The notes under the pieces: model-generated
What the model saw: the letters and a program-made list of their open reading frames with translations, nothing else
The model's database searches: none
Told to the model about the DNA's origin: nothing
Source: Streptomyces viridochromogenes DSM 40736
Lineage (GTDB): Bacteria; Actinomycetota; Actinomycetes; Streptomycetales; Streptomycetaceae
Assembly: GCF_000158955.1 (NCBI RefSeq)
Contig: NZ_GG657757.1
Span: forward strand, 6,773,834-6,837,833
Length of the DNA: 64,000 nucleotides
Direction: 5' to 3'
In this document: positions 25,404 to 35,100 of the stretch, in pieces
Layout of the letters: every line of letters begins with the position of its first letter
Position numbering within the stretch: position 1 is the first letter of the stretch
Program-made: the position numbers and the translations under genes

Positions 25404-27530
25404 CTACGGCAGAAACGGACTCGCGGCTCCGCTCCATGTCACGCTCAGTGCCTCGCGAGCCCGGGTGCAGGCGACGAAAAGCAGGCAGCGCTCCCGCAGC
25501 AGGTCCGCGTCATGCTGCAGGGGGTCCGCCTCACGTGGCGTGATCTCACGGGCGAACGGGACGGTGCCCTCGGCGACACCGAGCACGGACACCGCCCGGA
25601 ATTCCAGCCCCTTCATCGCATGCATCGTCGCCAGCCGTACCCCTTCGGCCCCCTGCGCGACCTGCCCTCGGACCCGGAGCACGGGGATGCCGGCGGCCTT
25701 CAGCTTCTCCTCGGCCGTGTCCAGGGAGAGGTTGAACCGTGCGCACACACCGATCTCGTGCGGTGCCAGGCCTTCGGCCAGCAGCGTCCGGACCCGCTCC
25801 ACCAGCGCCTCGGTCTCCTCCTGCCGGGTCGCGTACCCCTGCGCCTGAGGATGGCGCCCGTGCAGCAGCGACCGGTACCCGGCCAGCGAGTCCGTCCCCT
25901 CGCCTTCGAGGGCATCGACGGTGATGGGTGCCAGGAGCCGCGCCGACCAGGCGAGGATCTCCTCGGTGGAACGGTAGTTGAGGCGCAACCGGAAGCTGCG
26001 GCCGACCGTCATGATGCCCAGGGAGCCGAGCGAGACCCGGGAGTCGTAGATCCGCTGGTGCGGGTCTCCGGTGGCGAACAGGTCGTCGGGGCCGGGGGCG
26101 ACGGCGGCGCGCAGCACCCGCCACTGGGCGGGGTGCAGGTCCTGTGCCTCGTCGACGACCACATGGGCGTACGGCGCCGGCTCTTCGCCGAGGAGTTCCG
26201 CCGCGCGGGCGCAAACGCGCAGGTGTGTGGTCTCGCCGCGGTCCCGCAGGAACTGTTCGAACCGCTGCACGCCGCTCCACACCATTCGCCGGCGCGTGGG
26301 GCCGAGACCGGTGCCGCGGCCGCGGCGGCTCGCACCGAGGTAGGCGTCCAGGTCACGGAGGTTCTGGCCGAGTACGACGTGCCGGTACTCCTGAGCCAGG
26401 AACTGCGCGGTGAACGGCAGATCGAGCTGCCGAGCCGCCTTCTCCCACAGCTGCCGCTGCTCCCGGTCCCCGATCGGCTTGGGCACGGCAGCCGACCTCG
26501 TACGCATGATGCCATGGGCACACGCGTCCACCGTCGTCACGTCGACCCGGGCCAGCAGCTTCTCGTCCTCGTCGAGCAGCAGCCCGAGCATGTCGCGCAA
26601 TCCGGCTGCGAGGGCGTTCGTGTAGGTGGTGAGCAGGATACGGCCGTCCCCGGAACGGCCGAGCAGGTGCTTGACCCGGTGCAGGGCGGCCACCGTCTTG
26701 CCCGTCCCGGGGCCGCCGGTGACCTGGACGGGACCGCCGTAGGAGGTGCGGTAGGCGACGCGCCGCTGGGAGGGGTGGAGGAAGACCCGCCAGGCCTCGA
26801 ACGGCTTCTCCAGAATCTCCTCCAACTCCCGCGGCCCGGTGACCAGGCGAATGCGTGCGGGAGTGTTGGCGATGACCGTGGCCAGGTCCTCGACCGGTTC
26901 GGCGGGCGCGTCGGCGGGCCGGCGGACGGCGACGACATCCCGGTAGACGTCCTCGGGACTGAAGCCTTCGGCGAGGTACTGGAGCACCTCCAACTGGTCC
27001 TCCGGCAGGAGGGTGGAGAACGCCTCCAGCTGGGCCTTGTCCACCAACGAGCGTGCGGCGCGCAGTACTTGCTCATCGATGCCGAGTTCCCGCAGGGTGC
27101 CGTCGGAGACGTCCGAGAACAGCAGCCGGGGTGCCGTGCGCGCGGCGGTCTCGTACAGCGGCGTCAGCTCGTCCAGGGCGACGGCGTCGCGCACCTCCAG
27201 GGCGCGCGTCGCGGAGTTCGCGCTGTACAGGCGCTTCGCCGCCCAGGTGTAGGCGTCGTCGTGCGGCAGGACGTTGACCAGCAGGAACGTGTCGCTGCCG
27301 TCGTCGGGGGCGAGGACGACGCCCCGCCAGAAGCCGGTAATGCGGATCGTGCGCATCCGTTTGTCACGGGCGTTCTCGACGGACTCCAGGTGAAGTCCCT
27401 TGTCGGCGTTGAGTTCGGCGACACTCAAGGCCTGGAACTTCGCCATGGCCTTGCGCACTCCGGCTCGGACGGGCTTCTCCAACGTGTCGTAGCCGTCCCA
27501 GAAACTCTGGGCGAAGGCGAGCCGGGGCAT
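25404..27530 (-). CDS. UvrD/Rep-type helicase with N-terminal RelE-like domain
   Basis: A 708-residue protein. Residues 1-100 resemble the RelE/ParE fold (FAQSFWDGYDTLEKPVRAGV, then MRTIRITGFWRGVVLAP and FLLVNVLPHDDAYTWA). The SF1 helicase core has Walker A GGPGTGKTVAAL (272-283), Walker B VVVDEAQDLHPAQW, motif V ATMHAMKGLEFRAVSVLG and motif VI FVACTRAREALSV. The start overlaps the mcrC stop by one base (TGATG), so it is the third gene of a tightly coupled mcrB-mcrC-helicase operon. The RelE-like part keeps few obvious catalytic residues and may serve as an RNA/ribosome-binding or autoregulatory module. Helicase call is firm; RelE fold is moderate. Confidence 0.82.
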   Translation of the reverse strand: MPRLAFAQSFWDGYDTLEKPVRAGVRKAMAKFQALSVAELNADKGLHLESVENARDKRMRTIRITGFWRGVVLAPDDGSDTFLLVNVLPHDDAYTWAAKRLYSANSATRALEVRDAVALDELTPLYETAARTAPRLLFSDVSDGTLRELGIDEQVLRAARSLVDKAQLEAFSTLLPEDQLEVLQYLAEGFSPEDVYRDVVAVRRPADAPAEPVEDLATVIANTPARIRLVTGPRELEEILEKPFEAWRVFLHPSQRRVAYRTSYGGPVQVTGGPGTGKTVAALHRVKHLLGRSGDGRILLTTYTNALAAGLRDMLGLLLDEDEKLLARVDVTTVDACAHGIMRTRSAAVPKPIGDREQRQLWEKAARQLDLPFTAQFLAQEYRHVVLGQNLRDLDAYLGASRRGRGTGLGPTRRRMVWSGVQRFEQFLRDRGETTHLRVCARAAELLGEEPAPYAHVVVDEAQDLHPAQWRVLRAAVAPGPDDLFATGDPHQRIYDSRVSLGSLGIMTVGRSFRLRLNYRSTEEILAWSARLLAPITVDALEGEGTDSLAGYRSLLHGRHPQAQGYATRQEETEALVERVRTLLAEGLAPHEIGVCARFNLSLDTAEEKLKAAGIPVLRVRGQVAQGAEGVRLATMHAMKGLEFRAVSVLGVAEGTVPFAREITPREADPLQHDADLLRERCLLFVACTRAREALSVTWSGAASPFLP

Positions 27531-28792
27531 CAGGCCGCTTCCTTTCTTCCGGACGCCAGTTGTCCAGCGATCTTCCGGAAAGCTGTGAGGAGTTGTTCTG
27601 GTTCGCGGGAGAGATCGAGGCTGTGCTGGTACAGCCGCATCGCCCGACCCTCCGGTCCCGCCGCTGTTCCCCGCACCTCGTGGAAGCGCTCGGACCGCCG
27701 TCCGGCCGCGTACACGAGATGCGCCTCGCGCAGACCGAGCACGGTGGCGTACGCGAGCGCCTGGTACAGGTCGGCATTGTGCAGTCCGTCGGCCTTCTCG
27801 ACCTTGTACTTGGCGTCGACGACGGCGAGCGGAGTACGGCCGTCGCCGGTGCGGACGACCAGGTCGGGGCGCATCCGTACGAAACCCGCGAGGTCGAGGT
27901 GGTGGGGGTCCTGGAGACGTGCGGTCAGACCGTGTTCCTGAAGAGCCTCGCGCAGGGCGACCGTGACGAAGTCCTCGAACAGCTTGTTCATATCGAGCAG
28001 GAAGCCGTCCACAGCCAGTGGCGAGGTGCCGGCCGGCCGGTGTTCCGGCGAGGTGCCGCGCAGGACGGCCTCGGCGAGCCGCAGGGCGGGCTGGTAGCGA
28101 GCGTTGAGGCGGGACGGCTGCCACAGAGGCAGTTCCTGCCCCCGTATCAGCGGCAGTGCGTCGGCGAGCCGTACCCGCTGGTGGGCGAGCCGCCGCCGGA
28201 CCGGACCCGGGACACCCGGCAGCCGCAGCAGCCGCTCGGTCACAGCCCGCAGGATGCGGTTCTCGGCGGTGTCGGCGGTGTACGCGTCGTAGACGATCTC
28301 CACCGGCGGCGTACGGCCGAAGTGCCGACGGATCTGCTCGGTCTCACGCAGTCTGCCGCGCACGACCAGCGCGGACTCCTCGACCTCCCGGTAGCCCTGG
28401 AGGACCCCCTGCCGCAGCGCCGCGTCGATCCGTCGTTCCACGGCGTGCGCGAGGGCGGGGACGACGTCGTCGTGAGCGCCGGTGTCGACGGTGCCCTCCC
28501 GGCTGTCGCGCCAGGCGCGCGCCGGGTCGAGGCTGAACCCGAGGAGGAAGAACAGCCGCCTGACCGGGGTCTTGGGCATGATCCGTAGGACCGTACCGGC
28601 GCCCGTACGCACGGCGCCGACCCGACTGCCCGCGCGCAGCAGCCAGTTTCCGTCCCGGCCGGGATCGGGGGTCGCGCTCTGCAGGATCCCGGAGGCGGCG
28701 AGGGCCCGCCCGGCCTCGGTGCCCAGCGGTACGGAGACGGCGGGCCCGTACTCTCGCAACGCCACCTCGGGCACGGACGCGGGCACGGTCAC
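27530..28792 (-). CDS. mcrC: McrC-like nuclease subunit
   Basis: A 420-residue McrC-family protein. The N-terminal part includes GAGTVLRIMPKTPVRRLFFLLGFSLDP, the middle VVRGRLRETEQIRRHF, and the C-terminus a PD-(D/E)xK site MRPDLVV...LAVVDAKYK (Asp310, Asp326, Lys328) followed by DLYQALAYATVLG. McrC joins the McrB ring and cuts DNA (type IV restriction). The GTG at 28792 overlaps the mcrB stop by GTGA; longer in-frame starts to 28894 run inside mcrB and are rejected. The active site is intact, so a functional nuclease is expected. Confidence 0.9.
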   Translation of the reverse strand: MTVPASVPEVALREYGPAVSVPLGTEAGRALAASGILQSATPDPGRDGNWLLRAGSRVGAVRTGAGTVLRIMPKTPVRRLFFLLGFSLDPARAWRDSREGTVDTGAHDDVVPALAHAVERRIDAALRQGVLQGYREVEESALVVRGRLRETEQIRRHFGRTPPVEIVYDAYTADTAENRILRAVTERLLRLPGVPGPVRRRLAHQRVRLADALPLIRGQELPLWQPSRLNARYQPALRLAEAVLRGTSPEHRPAGTSPLAVDGFLLDMNKLFEDFVTVALREALQEHGLTARLQDPHHLDLAGFVRMRPDLVVRTGDGRTPLAVVDAKYKVEKADGLHNADLYQALAYATVLGLREAHLVYAAGRRSERFHEVRGTAAGPEGRAMRLYQHSLDLSREPEQLLTAFRKIAGQLASGRKEAA

Positions 28793-30549
28793 GGGCGCTG
28801 CTCGCGCAGGGAGTCGAGGCCGTAACGGGCGGCCACGTCCAGGCTCTCGCCGTAGTGATACTCCTCCAGCAGGGGGAGGATCTTGGTGCGCCACGTCCGT
28901 TCGAGGCCGCCCTCGCGGTAGATGCCCGGCTTCATCAGGTACGACGGTCCGATCGCGAAATCGGTCTCGTCGATACGGGCGTTGAGGGCGTCGAGCAGGC
29001 GAGCGGGCTCCATGTCCCTGCCCTCGTGCTTCAGCCAGCGCGCGAGCAGCCCGGCGGTCGGCTCGGTGCGCGGGGACAGTTCCACGAACGCGAAGCGGCG
29101 CCGCATCGCCGCGTCCACCAACGCGATCGAACGGTCGGCGGTGTTCATCGTGCCGATCACGAAGAGGTTGGGCGGCAGCGCGAAGTCGTCCCCGGAGTAG
29201 GTGAGTCGGACGCTCCTCTTCCGGTACTCCAGGAGGAAGTACAGCTCGCCGAAGACCTTCGCCAGGTTGGCCCGGTTGATCTCGTCGATGATCAGGAAGT
29301 GCGGGATGTGCCGGTTGCCCTCGCGGGAGGCGAGATCGGCGAGTTCCCGCAGCGGGCCCGCCGTCAGCCGGAAGGCCACCTCCCGCGTCTCGGGATCCTC
29401 CACGGGCCGGAACCCCTCGAAGAAGTCCTCGTAGGCGTACGAGGGGTGGAACTGCACGATCTTGACCTGCTCCGGACCCCCGCCGAAGTACTCGGCCAGC
29501 TTCATCGCCAGATACGTCTTGCCGGTGCCCGGCGGCCCGTAGAAAACCAACTGTCGCTCGTCGATGAGGAGTTCCCGTATCTCGTCCAGCCAGGCGCGAT
29601 CATGGACGAGGAGGTCGGCGGCGAGCGTGCCGGTGATGTCCGGCAGAGTCAGCTCCCCGCTTGCCACGGGGGCCGTGAGGTCCGTCAGTCCGGTGAGCTC
29701 GTCCAGTGCGTCCAGAACGACGGTCAGATCGACCACGTCATGCTGGACGGACAGCTTCTGCTGCACTCCCTCCGGCAGTTCCTCGTACGCGTGGCTCTTG
29801 GTGAACCATGAGACGTTCCTCCGCAGGTTGGACAGACCGCCCGGCGACGAGGCCTGCGCGGCGTCCCCGGTGATGTTCCCGATATGCAGCCGACCGTCGC
29901 TGATGGTGGCCACGGTGTCGCCGATGCGCATCTGCGTCAGGAAGGCATGCAGTTCGTCGACGAGACCCCGCTTCTGGTTGTACGAGGCAGCCCCCTCGTA
30001 CCCGTCCTCGACGAAGCGGCGCAGCGTGCTCTTGGTCGGATCGGTCTCTTCCAGGGGAGGCAGATGTGCGGCCGTGAGCGAGACGAGCCCCTCCTTCAGC
30101 CACAACTGCCGTACCAGGTTGTGCCCGGAGACATTGGATCCGCGTACCAGCCAGGCCTTGCGCGGGGCACGCCAGCCGGTGGACAGGTAATCGGCGAGGG
30201 GATGACCCTCGGCGGTGCGCCAGGACTCCGGGCCGGAGGCGTCGTAGCCGTACACGAGTGCGGCGGCGGCCGAGGAGGAGTTGCACTCGATGTCCCGGGC
30301 CACCTTCCACCGGTCGGCGGAGACGTCGACGAGCCCGCCGCTCGCGCGCAGCTCCGCGCGGGTCCGGCGGGCGTGGTCGCCGAGCCCCGGCCACGCCTCG
30401 GCGGCCACCGTCGAGCCCTTCTCCAGGAGGAACTTGTGCGTGCCGTTGCCGCCGAACTCGGCGAGCAGATGTCCGCGCGCCTCGGCACCGTCCTGGGGGA
30501 GCTTGATGCGGAACTCGGGCGTGCCGGGAAGGTGTTCGGGCTGAGGCAT
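28789..30549 (-). CDS. mcrB: McrB-like AAA+ GTPase/ATPase with DUF4357 and EVE/PUA-like N-terminal domains
   Basis: A 586-residue protein. Residues about 30-125 fit DUF4357 (KFLLEKGSTVAAEAW, then DIECNSSSAAAALVYGYDAS). Residues about 130-250 look like a PUA/EVE-type domain of modified-base readers (LWLKEGLVSLTAAHL...GDTVATISDGRLHIGNITGD). The motor has Walker A YGPPGTGKTYLAM (337-349), Walker B LIIDEINRANLAKVFGE (419-435) and the McrB hallmark MNTADRS (468-474). The two N-terminal modules would set target choice; modified phage DNA is the usual target. The promoter looks leaderless: TAGGAT lies six bases before the ATG. It is the first gene of mcrB-mcrC-UvrD and is divergent from a sigma factor. 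Confidence 0.9.
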   Translation of the reverse strand: MPQPEHLPGTPEFRIKLPQDGAEARGHLLAEFGGNGTHKFLLEKGSTVAAEAWPGLGDHARRTRAELRASGGLVDVSADRWKVARDIECNSSSAAAALVYGYDASGPESWRTAEGHPLADYLSTGWRAPRKAWLVRGSNVSGHNLVRQLWLKEGLVSLTAAHLPPLEETDPTKSTLRRFVEDGYEGAASYNQKRGLVDELHAFLTQMRIGDTVATISDGRLHIGNITGDAAQASSPGGLSNLRRNVSWFTKSHAYEELPEGVQQKLSVQHDVVDLTVVLDALDELTGLTDLTAPVASGELTLPDITGTLAADLLVHDRAWLDEIRELLIDERQLVFYGPPGTGKTYLAMKLAEYFGGGPEQVKIVQFHPSYAYEDFFEGFRPVEDPETREVAFRLTAGPLRELADLASREGNRHIPHFLIIDEINRANLAKVFGELYFLLEYRKRSVRLTYSGDDFALPPNLFVIGTMNTADRSIALVDAAMRRRFAFVELSPRTEPTAGLLARWLKHEGRDMEPARLLDALNARIDETDFAIGPSYLMKPGIYREGGLERTWRTKILPLLEEYHYGESLDVAARYGLDSLREQRP

Positions 30550-30555
30550 GTGCCC

Positions 30556-30595
30556 ATCCTACCTGTTGACACTGTCAAGGCATCAAGAGTACAAG
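30556..30595. promoter_or_regulatory. Divergent promoter with palindromic operator between mcrB and the sigma factor
   Basis: The 13-bp palindrome TTGACACTGTCAA (30566-30578) sits in the 111-base gap. To the right, TTGACA (30566-30571), an 18-base spacer and TACAAG (30590-30595) form a promoter for the sigma-factor operon. To the left, TAGGAT (complement of 30556-30561) lies six bases from the mcrB ATG, giving a leaderless mRNA; TTGATG 19 bases further upstream (complement of 30581-30586) is a weak -35. A protein on the palindrome would cover the rightward -35 and the leftward spacer, so both operons could be switched together. Confidence 0.6.
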
Positions 30596-30660
30596 TGAAC
30601 GCATGCACAGAATGTGATGACTGTGTGAATGCATCGATCGTGCGGGGCGAGGGGGAGCCG

Positions 30661-32106
30661 ATGGTCGAGGTCGAGGTCGAACGGCGCGCAGTCGAAGCGG
30701 AGTTGCCGTCCGTCATCGAAAGACTGCAGCGCCGCGCTTCCCGTGCGGGCCTGGTCAGTCGGCAGGCCTTCGCGGACGAAGCGGACCGGCTCGGGCTCAG
30801 GACCGACGAGCAGCGGCGACGGCTCCGCAATGGACTCGCCGCGCTGGGTATCCAGGTGAAACCCGCCCGCCGCGCGGCGGCTCCGTCGGTGAAGGCTTCC
30901 CCACTGCCGTCCGCCGTCCCCTCCGAAGCGGCCACGCGTCTGGCCCAGGCCCGGCGGATGCTAGCCCGTTACGCCGACGCCGACGGCGCCGTCAGCAGGC
31001 TCGCCCACGACGGCGTCGTACGACTTCACGGACTCGGCGCCGGCGAAGCGCGAGAGCTGACCGCCGACTTCCCGATCACCCGCCCTCGGCCGCCTCGGCC
31101 CCCCGCACCTAGCGCCGCCGCCTCGAAGGCACCGGCCGCCAAGCAACCTGTCCGCTCCGGCGCTCCCTCCACGGCCCCGCGACTGACCGAGGCCGTGCTC
31201 GCGGCCCGGGCGGTGCTGGAGGCGGACCGGTGGCGGCGGCACACGGCCAAGGTGGTGCTGAAGGCGGAGGAGGAGGTCGGCCTCGCCGTTCTCCTCCGGG
31301 GCGGGGAGGACGGCCTCGGCCGTAGCGACCGGCTTGGCCGTGATGTCCCCGCGGAGGAGATCGCCGCGCTGCCCCGCGGCAGCGAGCGGTGGCGTGCCTA
31401 TGAGTGTCTCGTCCTGCACAACCAGCGGCTCGTGTGGAAGATCGCGCTCGGCTACCAGGGCCGCGGACTGGACACCGAAGACCTTGTCCAGCACGGAACC
31501 ATCGGGCTGATGCGCGCGGTCCGGAAGTTCGACGCCACCAAGGGCTTCAAGTTCTCGACCTACGCGACCTGGTGGATCAAGCAGGCGATCACACGGGCCA
31601 TCGCCGACGAGGGCACCCTGATCCGGCTGCCAGCGCATGTGCACGAGAAGGTGAGCAAGGTCGCTGTCGCCGAGCGCAAGCTCCTGAACGAGGGCCGTCC
31701 CAGAACCGTCGACAACGTGGCCTACGTCAGCGGTCTCACGTTCGCCGAAGTGGAGAAGGTGCGCAGGATCAGCAGGTCCACCGACTCCCTGGACCGGATC
31801 ATCGGCGACGACACGGCCCTCGGTGACCTGATCATCGGACCGAGCCGACTGCCGGGACCTGACGTGGTGTTGATCCGCAAGGAGTTTCAAGCCCGCCTGC
31901 GGCACGTCGTGGAGCATCTCTCCGAGCGCGAGCGGCACGTCCTCGTCCGACGCACCGGACTCGACGGCGACGAACCGGACACGCTGGAGGACATCGGGGT
32001 CGTCTTCGGTGTCACCCGTGAGCGCATCCGGCAGATCGAGCCGAAGGCCAAGGCGAAGTTCGAGGGACAGCTCCTCCGCCACGGGCTGCTGCCGCGGCCC
32101 CGCTGA
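30661..32106 (+). CDS. Full-length sigma-70 factor with region 1.1-like domain
   Basis: A 481-residue protein. Residues about 14-67 (VIERLQRRASRAGLVSRQAF ... LRNGLAALGIQVK) resemble the helical sigma region 1.1 of primary sigma factors. A Pro/Ala linker follows, then region 1.2 (KAEEEVGLAVLLRGG), region 2 with GLDTEDLVQHGTIGLMRAVR, FKFSTYATWWIKQAITRAI (DNA melting and -10 recognition), region 3, and region 4.2 TLEDIGVVFGVTRERIRQIE (441-460). ATG 30661 has GGGGGAG just upstream. It precedes drmA by 60 bases on the same strand. Such a primary-type factor at the head of a defence operon is unusual; it could direct its own operon, other defence genes or phage-like promoters. No anti-sigma gene is adjacent. 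Confidence 0.85.
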   Translation: MVEVEVERRAVEAELPSVIERLQRRASRAGLVSRQAFADEADRLGLRTDEQRRRLRNGLAALGIQVKPARRAAAPSVKASPLPSAVPSEAATRLAQARRMLARYADADGAVSRLAHDGVVRLHGLGAGEARELTADFPITRPRPPRPPAPSAAASKAPAAKQPVRSGAPSTAPRLTEAVLAARAVLEADRWRRHTAKVVLKAEEEVGLAVLLRGGEDGLGRSDRLGRDVPAEEIAALPRGSERWRAYECLVLHNQRLVWKIALGYQGRGLDTEDLVQHGTIGLMRAVRKFDATKGFKFSTYATWWIKQAITRAIADEGTLIRLPAHVHEKVSKVAVAERKLLNEGRPRTVDNVAYVSGLTFAEVEKVRRISRSTDSLDRIIGDDTALGDLIIGPSRLPGPDVVLIRKEFQARLRHVVEHLSERERHVLVRRTGLDGDEPDTLEDIGVVFGVTRERIRQIEPKAKAKFEGQLLRHGLLPRPR

Positions 32107-32166
32107 AGCCCACGCATCCCACATCGTCCCCTCTCCCCACGCACTCTCTTCCGAAGGAACCCGCAC

Positions 32167-35100
32167 ATGGACCCCCGCCAGGAGCTGGTCGACTACCTCA
32201 CCCGCCAGCTCGTCGGCCCCGCCGGCGGTGACGACGAGGTGCTCGACGCGCCGCCCGACCGGCAGTACCTGATGGGCACGCTCTACCCCCAACAGGCCGA
32301 CCTCCAGCGGCAGCTCGCTCTCGCCGCCGACGACCCCGAGGCCCCCGGCACCGAGCAGGACGCCCCCGACGTGGACCCGGCCCCCGACCCGGTGCCCGAG
32401 ACCAACAGCTGGCTGCCCGCCTCCCTTGGTGTCAGCTTCTACACCGACGCCGAGGACGTCGAGGTCAGCTGCGCCGCCGCCCGCTACGAGACGCGGCGGA
32501 ACGAGGCGGGCCGAGGCCGGCGCTGGCAGCGCGTGCCCCTCAAGCCCGAGACGCACACGGTCGGCCCGGACCGGCAGGAGGTCCCCGTCCTCGACGGGCG
32601 CGCGACGATCCGGCTGACCCGCCGCTCCTACGGCGAGGGCACGCTCGTCACCGTGGCCCTGGTCAACGAGGCTCGGCACGACGGCTCCGACGGCAAGGCG
32701 CCGAGCTGGGACGACATGCTGTTCCAGTGCCGGCTCACCGTCCGCCCCGCCGACGGAACCGTGCTGCCGTACCCCAGCGTCCGGCTCGCCAGCCGCGACC
32801 CCGAGGAACGCGAACTGCGCCTGCAGTACCGGCATGTGGTCACCCATGCCGTAGGCCACGGCTGCGCCGTCCGAGAGGAGCACGGCGAGCAAGGCGGCGT
32901 CGCGCTCCTCGCCTGTGAGGCCTTGCCCCGGGCCGAGGTGCCCGCCATCCGCGCCGGAGGCCCGCTCGACGCCCCCGCGCTCACCCTCTCCCACCTCGCC
33001 GACCCGACCGTCGGCGTCGACCAACTCCGCGAGGAACTTGCTGAGTTCGCCGCCTCATACCACGCCTGGTACGTGGGCCAGCGGTCCGTCGAGGTGCCGG
33101 ACTGGGGGCGGGAGGCAGCGGAGCGTATCCTCGCCCGGATCCGAGAGGCGATGACCCGGATCGAGGCGGGCGTACGCACCCTGTGCGACCCGGACCGCCC
33201 CGAACTGCTCGCCGCCTTCCGTATCGCCCAACGCGCCATGCTGCTGCAGATGCGGCACTCCGCCCCCGACCAGGCCGGCCGGCGACGGCACCGCTCGGAG
33301 CCGGTGGCCGTCGATCCGCCCGTGGACTCCGAGGCCACCTGGCGCCCTTTCCAGCTTGCCTTCTTCCTCCTCGCCCTCGATGGCGTCGCCGAGCCGGGCC
33401 ACCGGGACCGTGAGACCACCGACCTGATCTGGTTCCCCACCGGCGGTGGCAAGACCGAGGCCTACCTGCTGCTGGCCGCCTTCACCATCGCCCTGCGCAG
33501 GATCCGCGGCGAAGGCGAAGGCACCACCGTGCTCAGCCGCTACACCCTCAGCCTGCTCACCACCCAGCAGTTCCAGCGCGCCGCCACCACGATCTGCGCC
33601 CTGGAACACCTGCGCCGCACCGAACCCGGACTCGGCCTGGGCGGCGGACCGATCACCATCGGCCTGTGGGTCGGCGACACCACGACCCCGAACGACTTCG
33701 AGAAGGCCGAGCGCGCCTTCGGCGAGCAGCGCCAGGCCTCGCACCCCGAGGACATCTTCATCCTCGACCGCTGCCCGTGGTGCGGCACCCGCATCCTGCC
33801 GGCGACCTGGTCCAGCGTCCGCTCCGACTACGGAGTCCGCGCGGAGAAGGACGACTTCGCCTTCAACTGCACCCGCGACGAGTGCGCCTTCCACGACGTC
33901 CTGCCGGTCGCCGTCGTCGACCAGCACCTCTACCGGAACCCGCCCACCTTCGTCCTCGGCACGGTCGACAAGTTCGCCCGGCTCGCCTGGGAACCCGACT
34001 CGGGCCGCCTGTTCGGCACCGGCACCGGCAACCCGCCCCCGTCGCTGATCATCCAGGACGAGCTGCACCTGCTCACCGGACCGCTCGGCACCACGGTCGG
34101 ACTCTACGAGGCGGCCATCCTGGAACTGTGCACGGACCGGGACGGCCGACCGCCCAAGATCGTCGCCGCCACGGCCACCATCCGCCGCTCCGCCGAACAG
34201 GTCCGCGCCCTGCACCACCAGGACGTCCAGCTCTTCCCGCCGTCCGGACTCGACGCCCGCGACAGCTTCTTCGCCGTCCCCGACACCGGCCGCCCCGGCC
34301 GCCTCTACCTCGGCGTCATGGCGCTCGGCCACACCGCCGGCCGCGGCGCCGTCGCCACCACGGCGGCCATGCTCCAGGGCGTCCACCAGCTCCCCGAGGA
34401 GCACCGCGACGACTACTGGACGCTCGTCGCCTACCACCACAGCCTGCGCGAACTCGGCCGCACCGTCACCGCGGCCGGCGACGACATCCCCGCCCAGCTG
34501 CGCTCCCTCGACGAGGGCGCGGGCACCCGCGACCTGCGCGGCGAGCAGGTGCAGCAACTCGACAGCAGCGTGGCGCGCGCCGACCAGCCCATCCTCCTCG
34601 ACCGCCTGGAGAAGCCCCGGACCGATCCGCGGTCGGTCTCCTTCCTGCCCTGCACCAACATGCTCTCCGTCGGCGTGGACGTGAAGCGGCTCGCGTACAT
34701 GCTCATGCAGGGCCAGCCCAAGACCACCGCCGAGTACATCCAGGCCACCAGCCGTGTCGGCCGCCACCAGGTGCCCGGCCTCGTCGTCACCTACTTCAAC
34801 GCCACCCGCCCGCGCGACCGTTCGCACTACGAGACCTTCAACGACTACCACCGGGCCCTGTACCGGTACGTCGAACCGGCCAGCGTCACCCCCTGGTCCC
34901 GGCCCGCCCGCCGCCGCGCCCTGCACGCCGCGCTGGTCGTCCTGGTCCGCCACCGGCTCGGCCTGGCCGCCGAGAACCAGGCCGGACTGCTCACCCGGCA
35001 CAGGGACGAGGCCGCGCGGATCGCCGACGCCCTTGCCGACCGCGCGGCGACCGCCGAACGCGACGCCACGGGAGCCGACGCCGACTCCGTACGCGCCGAC

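Noticed and set aside
29884..30660. Upstream extension of the sigma-factor frame into mcrB
   Set aside because: The extension overlaps mcrB coding sequence in antisense and lacks sigma homology; ATG 30661 with GGGGGAG is adequate.
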